Shown: positions 16,403 to 25,030 of the stretch, piece by piece
Numbering within the stretch: the stretch's first letter is position 1
How the letters are laid out: each line of letters starts with the position of its first letter
Assembly: GCF_001439785.1 (NCBI RefSeq)
Contig: NZ_JYLI01000020.1
Coordinates: 51,075 to 115,074 of the forward strand
Length of the DNA stretch: 64,000 bases
Direction: 5' to 3'
Source: Pseudomonas poae
GTDB lineage: Bacteria; Pseudomonadota; Gammaproteobacteria; Pseudomonadales; Pseudomonadaceae
Translations under genes and position numbers: made by a program
Notes under the pieces: generated by a model
The model's database searches: none
Seen by the model: the letters and a program-made list of their open reading frames with translations, nothing else
What the model was told of the DNA's origin: nothing

Positions 16403-17893
16403 TCAGGCCAGATCGACAAAGACGCTTTTGGTCTCGGTGTAGGCGTCGATTACGTGCTTGCCCATTTCCCGGCCCCAGCCGGATTGCTTGTAGCCGCCAA
16501 ACGGCGAGGCCGGATCGACCACGTTCCAGCAGTTGATCCACACCGAGCCGGCCTTGAGCTGCGCGGCCACTCGGTGCGCCGAGCGCAGGTCGCGGGTCCA
16601 CAGGCCGGCGGCGAGGCCATAGGGCGAATCGTTGGCGCGCAGCACCAGGTCGTCGATTTCGCTCCAGCTCATCACCGTCAGCACCGGGCCGAAGATTTCT
16701 TCGCGGGCCACGCAGGCCCGCTCGGCGCGGTCGAGAAAGATGCTCGGCTCAATGAAGTGGCCGCGCTCCAGGTGCGCGGGACGACCGCCGCCGCACACCA
16801 GCTCGGCGCCCTCTTCCTGGCCGCGCTGCAGGTAGCCCTTGACCGTGTCCAACTGCCGGCCGGACATCAGCGGGCCCATGCTGCTGGCCGGGTCCAGCCC
16901 GTTGCCGAGCACATGGGCGGCGGCGTGACGCTGCAGTTCTTCAAGCACCTGGTCGAGCACGCTGGCGTGCACATACAGGCGCGAACCGGCGGTGCACACC
17001 TGGCCCTGGTTGTAGAAAATGCCGTCGGCGGCACCCTTGGCGGCGCGCACGATGTCGGCGTCGGGCAGGATGATGTTCGGCGACTTGCCGCCCAGTTCCA
17101 GCGAGACCTTTTTCATATTGCCGGTGGCCGCCTGGGCAATCAGCCGACCGACCTGGGTGGAGCCGGTGAAGGCGATCTTGTCCACGTCCGGGTGCTGGGC
17201 CAGCGGCGCGCCGGTGTCGGCCCCCAGGCCGGTGATCAGGTTGACCACCCCCGCCGGGAAGCCCGCGGCTTCGATCAGTTGCACCAGGCGGATCGCCACC
17301 AGCGGCGTCTGCTCGGCGGGCTTGAGCACCGCCACGCAGCCGGTGGCCAGCGCCGGACCGAGCTTCCATACGCACATGGTCAGCGGGAAGTTCCACGGCA
17401 CGATCAGCGCACACACGCCCACCGGCTCGCGCAGCGTGTAATTGAGCATCGGCGCGCCACTGGCCGGCGATACGGGCAGCGTGCTGCCTTCGATCTTGCT
17501 CGGCCAGCCGGCGAAGTAGCGAATGATGTTTGCCGCGCTGGCCGCTTCACCCCGCGCGTTGGCGATGGGCTTGCCGTTTTCCAGGGTGATCAGTTGCGCC
17601 AGCTCTTCGCGGTGCTGGTCCAGCAGGTCGGCCAGGTGCAACAGCAACAGGCCACGCCGGGCCGGTGACTGCAAGGCCCAGGTGCCGGTAAAGGCGGCGC
17701 GTGCGGCCGCCACGGCCGCATTCACATCGCGCTCATCGCCCTGGGCGACTTCGGTGAGGGTCTGCTCGGTGGCCGGGTTTTCCACGGCAAAACGGCGACC
17801 GCTGGCGGCGTCCTGCCAGGTGCCGCCGATAAACAGGCGGCCGGGCTGGGCGAGGAATGCCTGAACGGCAGGTAACAAGTGGAACGTGCTCAT
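16403..17893 (-). CDS. NAD(P)-dependent aldehyde dehydrogenase
   Basis: A 496-residue aldehyde dehydrogenase. The general base is Glu266 (SLELGGKSP) and the nucleophile is Cys300 (NQGQVCTAGS); PWNFPL and the FTGSTQVGR cofactor segment are typical of phenylacetaldehyde/betaine aldehyde-type enzymes. Directly upstream, 11 bases away, is a ThDP-dependent decarboxylase, so the likely substrate is the aldehyde that enzyme releases from a 2-oxo acid. The ATG ending at 17893 gives a normal N-terminus; the longer reading frame is an overlap with the upstream gene. Confidence 0.9.
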   Translation of the reverse strand: MSTFHLLPAVQAFLAQPGRLFIGGTWQDAASGRRFAVENPATEQTLTEVAQGDERDVNAAVAAARAAFTGTWALQSPARRGLLLLHLADLLDQHREELAQLITLENGKPIANARGEAASAANIIRYFAGWPSKIEGSTLPVSPASGAPMLNYTLREPVGVCALIVPWNFPLTMCVWKLGPALATGCVAVLKPAEQTPLVAIRLVQLIEAAGFPAGVVNLITGLGADTGAPLAQHPDVDKIAFTGSTQVGRLIAQAATGNMKKVSLELGGKSPNIILPDADIVRAAKGAADGIFYNQGQVCTAGSRLYVHASVLDQVLEELQRHAAAHVLGNGLDPASSMGPLMSGRQLDTVKGYLQRGQEEGAELVCGGGRPAHLERGHFIEPSIFLDRAERACVAREEIFGPVLTVMSWSEIDDLVLRANDSPYGLAAGLWTRDLRSAHRVAAQLKAGSVWINCWNVVDPASPFGGYKQSGWGREMGKHVIDAYTETKSVFVDLA

Positions 17894-17904
17894 GGTCGTC
17901 TCCT

Positions 17905-19446
17905 TCACAGCGCCATTTCGATCAGGCAAGGCCCGGCGTCGGCGGCGGCATTGGCCAGCGCCCGTTGCAATTCGGCGTTGGTGTGCACGGTGCAGGACGG
18001 CACGCCGTAACCGGTGGCCAGGGCCTTCCAGTCGATGCGCGGGCTGTCGAGCACGGTCAGCTTGAGCGCCTGCGGGTCGAGTTCGGTCATGCCGAAGCGG
18101 CGCAGTTCGTTCTGCAGGATCGCGTAGCGGTGGTTGGCGGCAATCAGGATCACCACCGGCAGTTGCTCGCGGGCGATGCTCCACAGGGTCTGGATGGTGT
18201 ACTGGGCGCTGCCGTCCGATTGCAGGCAGAACACGCGGTTGCCACGCTCGGCCAGTGCAGCGCCGAACCCCACCGGAATGCCCTGGCCGATGGCGCCGCC
18301 GGTATTGGTCAATACGCGGTGGCGCGCAGCGCCGGCTGAGGCGGTGAAAAATGGATAGCCGCAGGTGCCACCTTCCACCGAGACAATGCAGTCGTGGGGC
18401 AGCGCGGCGGCCAACACCTGACCCACCGACTGCGGGCTCAGAGCGGCCTCGCCCGGCGGCAGCTGGATAGCCTGCGGCGTCGGTACATAGGCCGGCGCGT
18501 TCAACGCGTCGGCCAGCGCGGTGAGCGCACCGGCCACGTCATCGCCGACCTCGGCCAGCGACAGCAGGCGCTCACGCTCGGCCAGCCGCGACGGGATGCC
18601 TTCGTAGCCGAAATAACTGATGGGCTCCACGACACCGGCGCACACCACCTTGTCGTACTGCTCAAGAATCTCGATGGCCACTTCCGGGAAGTACGGCAGG
18701 CGGTCCAGGTCGGGCAAGCCGCCGCCCCGGTAGCTCAGGCGCGGGAAGGTCTCGGCGAACAGCCGCACGCCAGGCAACTGCGCCAGGCGCCCCGCCGCTT
18801 CCAGGCCGGCCACCGACAGGCCCTGGTCGCCGACGATAAACACCAGCCGCTGACCATCGCGCAGGGCCTGGGCCACCGCTTCGATGCGATCGCCGGCAAA
18901 GCGTCGCACCGGTGCAAGCAGTGGGCTGAACTGGCCGTGATGGGTGACCGGATTGGATTGCAGATCCATCGGCAGGATCAGGCTGGCGATCTGGCCCTTG
19001 GCTTGCCAGGCGGCGCGCATGGCTTCCTGCAGGTCTTCGCCGATGCCGGAGGCGGTGCGCGAAGTGCGCACCCAGCTGGACACCGTGCCGGCCAGGGCCT
19101 GGATGTCGCTGGCCAGCGGCGGATCGTAATTGACGTGCCACGAGGCGTGGTCGCCGATCACGTTGACGATGGGGGTATTGGCGCGCCGTGCGTTGTGCAG
19201 GTTGGCAATGCCGTTGGCAAAGCCCGGGCCCAGGTGTGTCAGGGTCATGGCCGGTTTGCCGGCGATGCGGCCATAGCCATCGGCGGCGCCGGTGCAGACG
19301 CCTTCGAACAGCGACAACACGGGTTTGAGGGCAGGTGCACTGGCCATGGCCGCCACCAGTGGAATCTCGGTGGTGCCCGGGTTGGCAAAGCAGTACTCGA
19401 TACCGCTTGCCGCTGCCGCATTCACTATCAGTTGCGCGCCATTCAT
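17905..19446 (-). CDS. Thiamine-diphosphate-dependent 2-oxo-acid decarboxylase-like enzyme
   Basis: A 513-residue ThDP enzyme of the acetolactate synthase / benzoylformate decarboxylase superfamily. The activating glutamate is Glu49 in FEGVCTGAADGYGR, and the ThDP/Mg site runs from SDG (410-412) to Asn438 in a segment of usual spacing; the first Gly of the classical GDG is Ser here. It is the first gene of the nine-gene operon. With an aldehyde dehydrogenase next, non-oxidative decarboxylation of an aromatic 2-oxo acid is the likely reaction, though carboligation is possible. The start follows a GAGAGGG ribosome-binding site. Confidence 0.85.
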   Translation of the reverse strand: MNGAQLIVNAAAASGIEYCFANPGTTEIPLVAAMASAPALKPVLSLFEGVCTGAADGYGRIAGKPAMTLTHLGPGFANGIANLHNARRANTPIVNVIGDHASWHVNYDPPLASDIQALAGTVSSWVRTSRTASGIGEDLQEAMRAAWQAKGQIASLILPMDLQSNPVTHHGQFSPLLAPVRRFAGDRIEAVAQALRDGQRLVFIVGDQGLSVAGLEAAGRLAQLPGVRLFAETFPRLSYRGGGLPDLDRLPYFPEVAIEILEQYDKVVCAGVVEPISYFGYEGIPSRLAERERLLSLAEVGDDVAGALTALADALNAPAYVPTPQAIQLPPGEAALSPQSVGQVLAAALPHDCIVSVEGGTCGYPFFTASAGAARHRVLTNTGGAIGQGIPVGFGAALAERGNRVFCLQSDGSAQYTIQTLWSIAREQLPVVILIAANHRYAILQNELRRFGMTELDPQALKLTVLDSPRIDWKALATGYGVPSCTVHTNAELQRALANAAADAGPCLIEMAL

Positions 19447-19478
19447 TGTCAGCCCTCTCGCTTGAGCGTTTTCTTTGG

Positions 19479-19552
19479 TGAGATTTATCACACACAAAAA
19501 CACACCAAACAAGTGTTTTTTACTTTTTATCTCTTAATTTGAGATTTATGCA
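19479..19552. promoter_or_regulatory. Candidate IclR operator region
   Basis: This AT-rich gap between the divergent ThDP-decarboxylase operon and the iclR-like gene carries TGAGATTTAT twice, at 19479-19488 and 19540-19549, 61 bases apart. The second copy forms part of an inverted repeat, ATCTC-N7-GAGAT (19529-19545). The layout suits a dimeric or tetrameric regulator acting on both promoters. Confidence 0.45.
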
Positions 19553-19655
19553 ATAATAATCCCTCTTACAATTACCTGCGGGATCCCCCGCCTTGGATCC
19601 CTGGCGTTTTCGCCTATAGTGCTTACCCGCGAGCCATCCCTTCTCTAGGAACGAA

Positions 19656-20420
19656 ATGAGCAGCCTGAGTAAATTGCTGAGTGTGCTGGACCTGTTCGGT
19701 CCGGCGACGTTGAAGATCGACCCGGACACGATTGCCGAGCGCATGGGCCTGTCGCGCGCCACCGCGTATCGCTACGTCAAGGAACTGTGCGAGGCCGGCC
19801 TGCTCACCCGCGTGGACGCCGGCCACTACGGCCTGGGGCCCCGCGTGATCGAGCTGGACTGGATGATGCGCCAGTACGACCCCATCCTCCTGGCGGGGCG
19901 CGAACTGATGCATGAGCTGTCGGCGCAGACTGGCCTGGCCGTGTTCGCCAGCGTTTTCTACGACGGGCGCATCATCAACACCTACATCGCCGAACCCACC
20001 GACAGTTACCACTTCTCGTTCGGGCGCGGGCACCCGCTGCCATTCTTTCGCGGCGCGCAATCGAAGGTGCTGATCGCCTTCCAGAAAGGCCGTCGCCTGC
20101 AACGCCTGTTCGACGAACACCTGGCTGGCGACCCGGACAGCCCCTACGACTGGGCGGGGTTTGCCAAGGCCACGAAAAAGATCCGCAAGGACGGCTACTG
20201 CATGACCCACGATGAACTCAACCTGGGCCTCACCGGTATCGCCGCGCCGATTATCCAGCCGGATATCGACGAGGTGATCGGCAGCCTGTCGGCCGTGGGC
20301 AGCACCCAGAGCTTCAAGCTGCTGCGTCAGGAGACCGTGATTGAAATGGTGATGGACACCACGCGGCGCATCGCCGACAACCTGCGCAACCCGCCGCCGT
20401 CAGGCGCAGCCGACGCCTGA
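19656..20420 (+). CDS. IclR-family transcriptional regulator
   Basis: A 254-residue IclR-type regulator: a winged helix-turn-helix in the first 60 residues (MGLSRATAYRYVKELCEAG), then the GAF-like effector domain with GYCMTHDELNLGLTGIAAPI, a family hallmark near residue 190. IclR proteins often control aromatic-acid degradation. It is divergent from the nine-gene catabolic operon and convergent with the porin gene, so it is the first candidate regulator of the operon. A TAGGAACGAA ribosome-binding region precedes the ATG. Confidence 0.9.
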   Translation: MSSLSKLLSVLDLFGPATLKIDPDTIAERMGLSRATAYRYVKELCEAGLLTRVDAGHYGLGPRVIELDWMMRQYDPILLAGRELMHELSAQTGLAVFASVFYDGRIINTYIAEPTDSYHFSFGRGHPLPFFRGAQSKVLIAFQKGRRLQRLFDEHLAGDPDSPYDWAGFAKATKKIRKDGYCMTHDELNLGLTGIAAPIIQPDIDEVIGSLSAVGSTQSFKLLRQETVIEMVMDTTRRIADNLRNPPPSGAADA

Positions 20421-20428
20421 GTCAATAG

Positions 20429-21751
20429 CTAGAACGGCACGGCGACGGTCAGTTGGCTGTAAACGTTGGTGCCGTTGCCGCCGACCTGATTGCCGCCGGT
20501 AGTGGCGTCCTGCTTGGGCTTATAGAGGCCGATCAGCGGCGTGATGATCAGGTGCGGGTTGACGGCCCATTCGGCATATACATCCAGCTCGCGCGCATCG
20601 AGGTTCAGCGCGTTGCTTTTGCGTACGGTGTCGAAGTCGAAGTACAGCGCGCCCAGGGTCAGGTTTTCCAGGGGCGTGGCCTTGAGCGCCACATGCTGGA
20701 TGCGGGTGTTGCTGTTGAACGGCCCCGTGTAGTTGCCGGCGACTTCACCCTGCAGCCAAGTGCCGTAGCCGCCGCTCACGCCGGTGAACAGCGAATCCCA
20801 TTTCTGCGAATAGCGGGTGTAGCGGTAGCTGACCTTCGGCGTCCAGGCGACGTCGGCAAAGGTGTAGCCGGCTTCGCCGTACCAGGCTTTTTCGGGGCCG
20901 CTGTCCTTGTCCTGCCAGGCGTATTCGAACGCCAGGCTGACGTTGGGCAGGCCGGCATCGCCTTCACCGCGCACGCTGTACACGTTCATGCCCTTGCGCT
21001 GGCGCTGCGCATCACTGGCCCAGCGCTCGTTCACATCGATGCCGTGCACCCAGGTCAGGCCCAGGGTGCCGGGTTTGGCGGTGTAATCAAGGGTGCCGGC
21101 GGCCACTTCGGTTTCTGCCTGGGCGCGGTTGTCGGACTTGAGCCATAACAGGCTGCCATGCAGGCCATCCTTGCCGCCCAGGCGCAGCAACGCGGTTTGA
21201 TCGAAGGCATGCCGCGCGGCCAGGTAATACGCACCGCCACGGTTCATCGTGCCATTGGCCGGGCCCTTGCCCAGATTGGGCCCGTCGTCGTTGATCAGAA
21301 AACCACTACCAAGCTTGACCACCTGGCGCCCGCCGGAAATGTCCACGCCATCCTTGCCCAGGGCCGGGAACAGGTCGCCGGAGCGCCAGCCCAGGTACGC
21401 GTCTTCGATCTTGGTGGTGCGCTCGGAGCCCAGGGTATTGCCGGATGGGTCGCCCTCGCCCCAGGTCGCCGAGCTGACCAGCGCGAAAGCGCCGTAGGCG
21501 GTGCCGTTGCCCGCCAGCGCCTGGTCGCCGCTCAGCCCATATTTGATATAGCCTTCGCGCCAGCTCGATCCGCCCGGCGTGCCGTCGTAGTTCTTGCGGC
21601 TGTTGAACAGGCCGAACACGGCGGTCATGTCGGCATTCAGGTGCCGGCTGTCGTCGCTGTACAGCTCGTAGGCCTGGGCCTGGCTGATGGCGCAGAGCGT
21701 CAAGCTACAGGCGAGCGTGCCGCAGAGAAATGAAGGGGATGAATGACGCAT
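20429..21751 (-). CDS. Outer-membrane beta-barrel porin (alginate-export/OprD-like)
   Basis: A 440-residue outer-membrane protein with a signal peptide (cleavage likely after AISQAQA, residue 27), alternating amphipathic strands and a C-terminal phenylalanine (LTVAVPF), the usual barrel-assembly signal. It does not carry the OprD N-terminal pattern, and the mature start YELYSDDSRHL looks more like the alginate-export-type barrels found in catabolic clusters. It is the last gene of the permease - aldehyde dehydrogenase - porin run, 18 bases after the dehydrogenase, so uptake of the pathway substrate is inferred. Confidence 0.75.
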   Translation of the reverse strand: MRHSSPSFLCGTLACSLTLCAISQAQAYELYSDDSRHLNADMTAVFGLFNSRKNYDGTPGGSSWREGYIKYGLSGDQALAGNGTAYGAFALVSSATWGEGDPSGNTLGSERTTKIEDAYLGWRSGDLFPALGKDGVDISGGRQVVKLGSGFLINDDGPNLGKGPANGTMNRGGAYYLAARHAFDQTALLRLGGKDGLHGSLLWLKSDNRAQAETEVAAGTLDYTAKPGTLGLTWVHGIDVNERWASDAQRQRKGMNVYSVRGEGDAGLPNVSLAFEYAWQDKDSGPEKAWYGEAGYTFADVAWTPKVSYRYTRYSQKWDSLFTGVSGGYGTWLQGEVAGNYTGPFNSNTRIQHVALKATPLENLTLGALYFDFDTVRKSNALNLDARELDVYAEWAVNPHLIITPLIGLYKPKQDATTGGNQVGGNGTNVYSQLTVAVPF

Positions 21752-21769
21752 GGTCGAAGCTCCTTGAGG

Positions 21770-23191
21770 TTATTCAGCAGCGCGTTTATTGACGAACAAC
21801 AATTGCTGGCCGGTGAACTCCAGCAGTCCCTCAAGGCCGAATTCGACGCCAAAGCCGGACATCTTGCTGCCGCCGAATGGCGTGTTCGGCTGGATCCGCG
21901 CATGGCAGTTGACCCACGCCACGCCGCTTTCCAGGCGGCTGGCCAGGGCCTGCGCCTGCTCGCTGTCCGGTCCCCAGACCGAGCCACCCAGGCCCATGTC
22001 GCCGGCATTTGCGCGGCGCAGTACGTCTTCCACATCCTCATAAGCGATCAGCGGCAATACCGGGCCAAACTGCTCTTCGTCCACCAGACGCTGCCCATCG
22101 GTGACATCCGCGACCAGCGTCGGCGGGTAAAAGAACCCTGGCCGATCCAGCCGTGCGCCGCCGCACAACACCCGTGCACCCTGGGCCCGCGCATCGGCGA
22201 CCAGCGCCTGCACCAGTTCCAGTTGATCGAGGTTCTGCACCGGGCCGAAATTGACGCCCGGCTCCAGGCCGTCACCGACCACCTGGCGCTCGGCAATCTG
22301 CGTCAGCGCCTCGGCGAACGCCTGGTACTGGGACTGGTGAACGTACAAGCGCTTGAGCGCGGCGCAGGTCTGGCCCATGTTGAGGAAGGCGGCCTGGAAG
22401 ATCTCTTCGGCCACCTCGTGCACCGGCGTGCCGGGCAATACGATTGCCGCGTCGTTGCCGCCCAGCTCCAGGGTCAGGCGCTTGAGATTGCCGGCGGCGC
22501 CGCGCATCACGCTCTGGCCGGTGGCGGTGGAACCGGTGAACACGATCTTCTGGATGCCCGGGTGCGCGGTGATCGCGCTGCCGAACCCCTGCTCGCCGGT
22601 CACGCAGTTGATCACGCCGTGGGGCACGTGCCGCGCGATGATCTCCACCAGGCGCAGGGTGCTCAGCGGCGTCAGGCTCGACGGTTTGCTGATCACGCAG
22701 TTGCCCGCGCGCAGCGCCGGCATGATGTGCCACACGGCAATCATGAACGGCCAGTTCCACGGCGTGATCGACGCCACCACGCCCAGCGGTTTGCGGTGCA
22801 GCTCGACGCGCTGGGTCGGGGTCTCTTCCACCAGCTCCACGGCGATTTCCTGCCCGGCGGCGTAGCGCGTCCAGGCGGCGGCGCCCATGACCTCGGAAAA
22901 CGCCAGTTCCAGCGGTTTGCCCTGCTCCAGCACGATCAGTCGGGCCAGCGCGTCGGCGTCCTGTTCGATGTCATCGGCAATCGCATTCAAATGCTCGCAA
23001 CGCCGTTCATGGGCGCTGTGGCGCCAGGTCTTGAACGCGGCCTGGGCGGCGGCTACCGCGTCGTCCAGTTGGCCCAGCGAGCCGGCCGGGCATTGCGCGA
23101 AAGCGCTACCGGTGGCCGGATTGATCACGTCGAACTGACCGTTTTCACCTTCAACCTGAACACCGTTGATGAGCATCTTGTAAGCGTGCAT
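21770..23191 (-). CDS. Aldehyde dehydrogenase family protein
   Basis: A 473-residue aldehyde dehydrogenase with Glu242 (LTLELGGND) and Cys276 (NMGQTCAALK) as catalytic residues, and TPWNWPF in the cofactor region. The MGQTCAALKR form resembles a subgroup acting on semialdehydes or aromatic aldehydes. The ATG ending at 23191 is preferred over a TTG six bases earlier because AAAGGA is then eight bases away. It is the second of three aldehyde dehydrogenases in the region and lies between permease and porin genes. Confidence 0.9.
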   Translation of the reverse strand: MHAYKMLINGVQVEGENGQFDVINPATGSAFAQCPAGSLGQLDDAVAAAQAAFKTWRHSAHERRCEHLNAIADDIEQDADALARLIVLEQGKPLELAFSEVMGAAAWTRYAAGQEIAVELVEETPTQRVELHRKPLGVVASITPWNWPFMIAVWHIMPALRAGNCVISKPSSLTPLSTLRLVEIIARHVPHGVINCVTGEQGFGSAITAHPGIQKIVFTGSTATGQSVMRGAAGNLKRLTLELGGNDAAIVLPGTPVHEVAEEIFQAAFLNMGQTCAALKRLYVHQSQYQAFAEALTQIAERQVVGDGLEPGVNFGPVQNLDQLELVQALVADARAQGARVLCGGARLDRPGFFYPPTLVADVTDGQRLVDEEQFGPVLPLIAYEDVEDVLRRANAGDMGLGGSVWGPDSEQAQALASRLESGVAWVNCHARIQPNTPFGGSKMSGFGVEFGLEGLLEFTGQQLLFVNKRAAE

Positions 23192-23273
23192 GGGCAATTT
23201 CCTTTAACGCAGATGAGGCCTGCCGAACACCGGCAGGCGATCAATTCACAGAGGGGATGACGCGAGCAAGGCC

Positions 23274-24722
23274 TTAGAGCTTGTGGCTGCCCAGGGCCAG
23301 GAAGCGCTGCGGCGCCACCTTGCGCAGGCGCGCGGCGAGGTAGAGGCCGCCCAGCAGCGCGGCGGGGATCACCGCACACAAGCTGTAGGACAGGAGCTGG
23401 CTGGCACCGGTGAGCACATCGAAATGCGCCACCGCCAGCACCAGCACGCAGAGCAGGGCCACGCACGAAAACACCGGCAAAATGTGCCCGCGCAGCAGGC
23501 CGACCTTGAGTTCCGGATGGCGATGGAAATACACGCAGATGGCCACCGAGGTCATTGCCATCAGCAAAATCACGCACAGGGTCGCCAGGTTGGAGAACCA
23601 GGCGAACAACTGCAGGATCGGATCGGCGTCCATCGCAGCAAAGATCAGCACCACCACCGCGGCGATCAGGCTCTGCAAGGCCGAGCCCATGTGCGGGCTC
23701 TGGTGCACGCGGTGGGTGGTGCCCAACAGGCTGTGCAGCAGGCCGTCACGGCCGATGGCGTAGAAGTAGCGCGCCGCCGCGTTATGGAACGCCAGCAGCC
23801 CGGCATAGATGCTGACCATGAACAGCACGCGGATGACCTGGGTCAGGTGCGGGCCGACGAAGTGGTCGGACATGCCGTAGATCAGGGTGGTCGGGTCCTG
23901 CATGGCTTGCAGCAGCGGCACGATCTTGTCGGCGCCCACGCCCACTATCATCGACCACACCGACAGCGTGTAGAACGCGCCGATCAGCAGCACCGAACAG
24001 TAGGTGGCAATCGGTATGGTGCGCTTGGGGTCTTTGGCTTCTTCGCCGTAGATGGTGGTGGCCTCGAAACCGATGAACGCGGCGAAGCAAAACAGCAGGC
24101 CAATGGACGGCGTACCGCTGAAGACCTGCTGATGGGTGAAAGAGTCGAGATTGACACCGCTGTCACCGCCGGTCTTCAGAATGGCGAAATCGAGAATAAG
24201 GATGGCCAGATACTCGGCGACCACCACCAGCGACAGCACCTTGGCCGACAGGTCGATCTTGCGATAGCCGAGAAACGCAATGCTGGCCATCGCCATCAGC
24301 GAATAAGACCACCAGGGCAACACTACCCCCGCGACACTTTCCATGGTGCCGCTGACCACGCCGCCGAACATGCCATACAGCGCGATCTGCAGAATGTTGT
24401 AGGCAAACATCGCCAGCACCGCCGCCGAGCCGCCGGCCAGGCCACCCAGGCCACGCGAGGTGAACGCGTAGAAACCGCCGGCGTTGGTGACGTGGCGCGA
24501 CATGGTGGTGTAACCCACCGAAAACGCCAACAGCACCAGCAACGCCAGAATCAGCAATGCCGGGGTGCCGGCACCGTTGCCCAGCATGATGCCGATGGGA
24601 AAGCCACCGGCGATGACGCTGAGGGGGCTTGCCGCCGAAATCACGAAGAAAATGATGAAGCCGACACCCAGGGCGCCACGCTTGAGCTCCGTGGAGCTGT
24701 TGACCGGGAGAGATACGCTCAT
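23274..24722 (-). CDS. APC-superfamily amino-acid/amine permease
   Basis: A 482-residue inner-membrane transporter with about 12 hydrophobic segments and the APC signature region (FFVISAASPLSVIAGG near residue 25, FIGFEATTIYGEEAKDP near residue 225). It should import an amino acid or amine by proton symport. It heads a leftward run with an aldehyde dehydrogenase and a porin. Its promoter region holds two copies of a 19-base motif that also lies before the aminotransferase gene at 30168. Confidence 0.88.
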   Translation of the reverse strand: MSVSLPVNSSTELKRGALGVGFIIFFVISAASPLSVIAGGFPIGIMLGNGAGTPALLILALLVLLAFSVGYTTMSRHVTNAGGFYAFTSRGLGGLAGGSAAVLAMFAYNILQIALYGMFGGVVSGTMESVAGVVLPWWSYSLMAMASIAFLGYRKIDLSAKVLSLVVVAEYLAILILDFAILKTGGDSGVNLDSFTHQQVFSGTPSIGLLFCFAAFIGFEATTIYGEEAKDPKRTIPIATYCSVLLIGAFYTLSVWSMIVGVGADKIVPLLQAMQDPTTLIYGMSDHFVGPHLTQVIRVLFMVSIYAGLLAFHNAAARYFYAIGRDGLLHSLLGTTHRVHQSPHMGSALQSLIAAVVVLIFAAMDADPILQLFAWFSNLATLCVILLMAMTSVAICVYFHRHPELKVGLLRGHILPVFSCVALLCVLVLAVAHFDVLTGASQLLSYSLCAVIPAALLGGLYLAARLRKVAPQRFLALGSHKL

Positions 24723-24849
24723 GTTGTTGACCTTATTGTATGAGGCAGTCGCTGTGGGGTGACGCCGATCCAGGCGCTATCGGTGCCGGGTAGCGCTTTT
24801 ATTGTTGAGGTTGCACGCTGGTTTCGATGCTATGCCCGGCCGTGAGCAC

Positions 24850-24868
24850 CTCGCTATCCCAAATCGGT
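24850..24868 (-). promoter_or_regulatory. 19-base shared motif, site 1 (inverted)
   Basis: On the minus strand this reads ACCGATTTGGGATAGCGAG, matching about 15 of 19 positions of the motif GCCGATTCGGGATANCGGT found at 24917-24935 and 30092-30110. It lies 128 bases upstream of the permease start. It is probably an AraC-family binding site. Confidence 0.5.
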
Positions 24869-24916
24869 AACATCGCGGGCCGCGCCCCAAAACAGGTCAA
24901 TGCCGCGGCACTCCCG

Positions 24917-24935
24917 GCCGATTCGGGATAGCGGT
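24917..24935 (+). promoter_or_regulatory. 19-base shared motif, site 2
   Basis: GCCGATTCGGGATAGCGGT. It differs at one position from the copy at 30092-30110 and is inverted relative to site 1, 48 bases away. It lies in the 308-base gap between the divergent permease and MFS genes; the rest of that gap shows no gene. Confidence 0.6.
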
Positions 24936-25030
24936 GCGGGTTCGGCGCCGCGCATGCTAGGGTCAGCCCCCCTTTGCCTGCCTGAACCTGGAGTTACCCG
25001 TGTTGGCCATTCAATTATCGAGCCCGTCCC

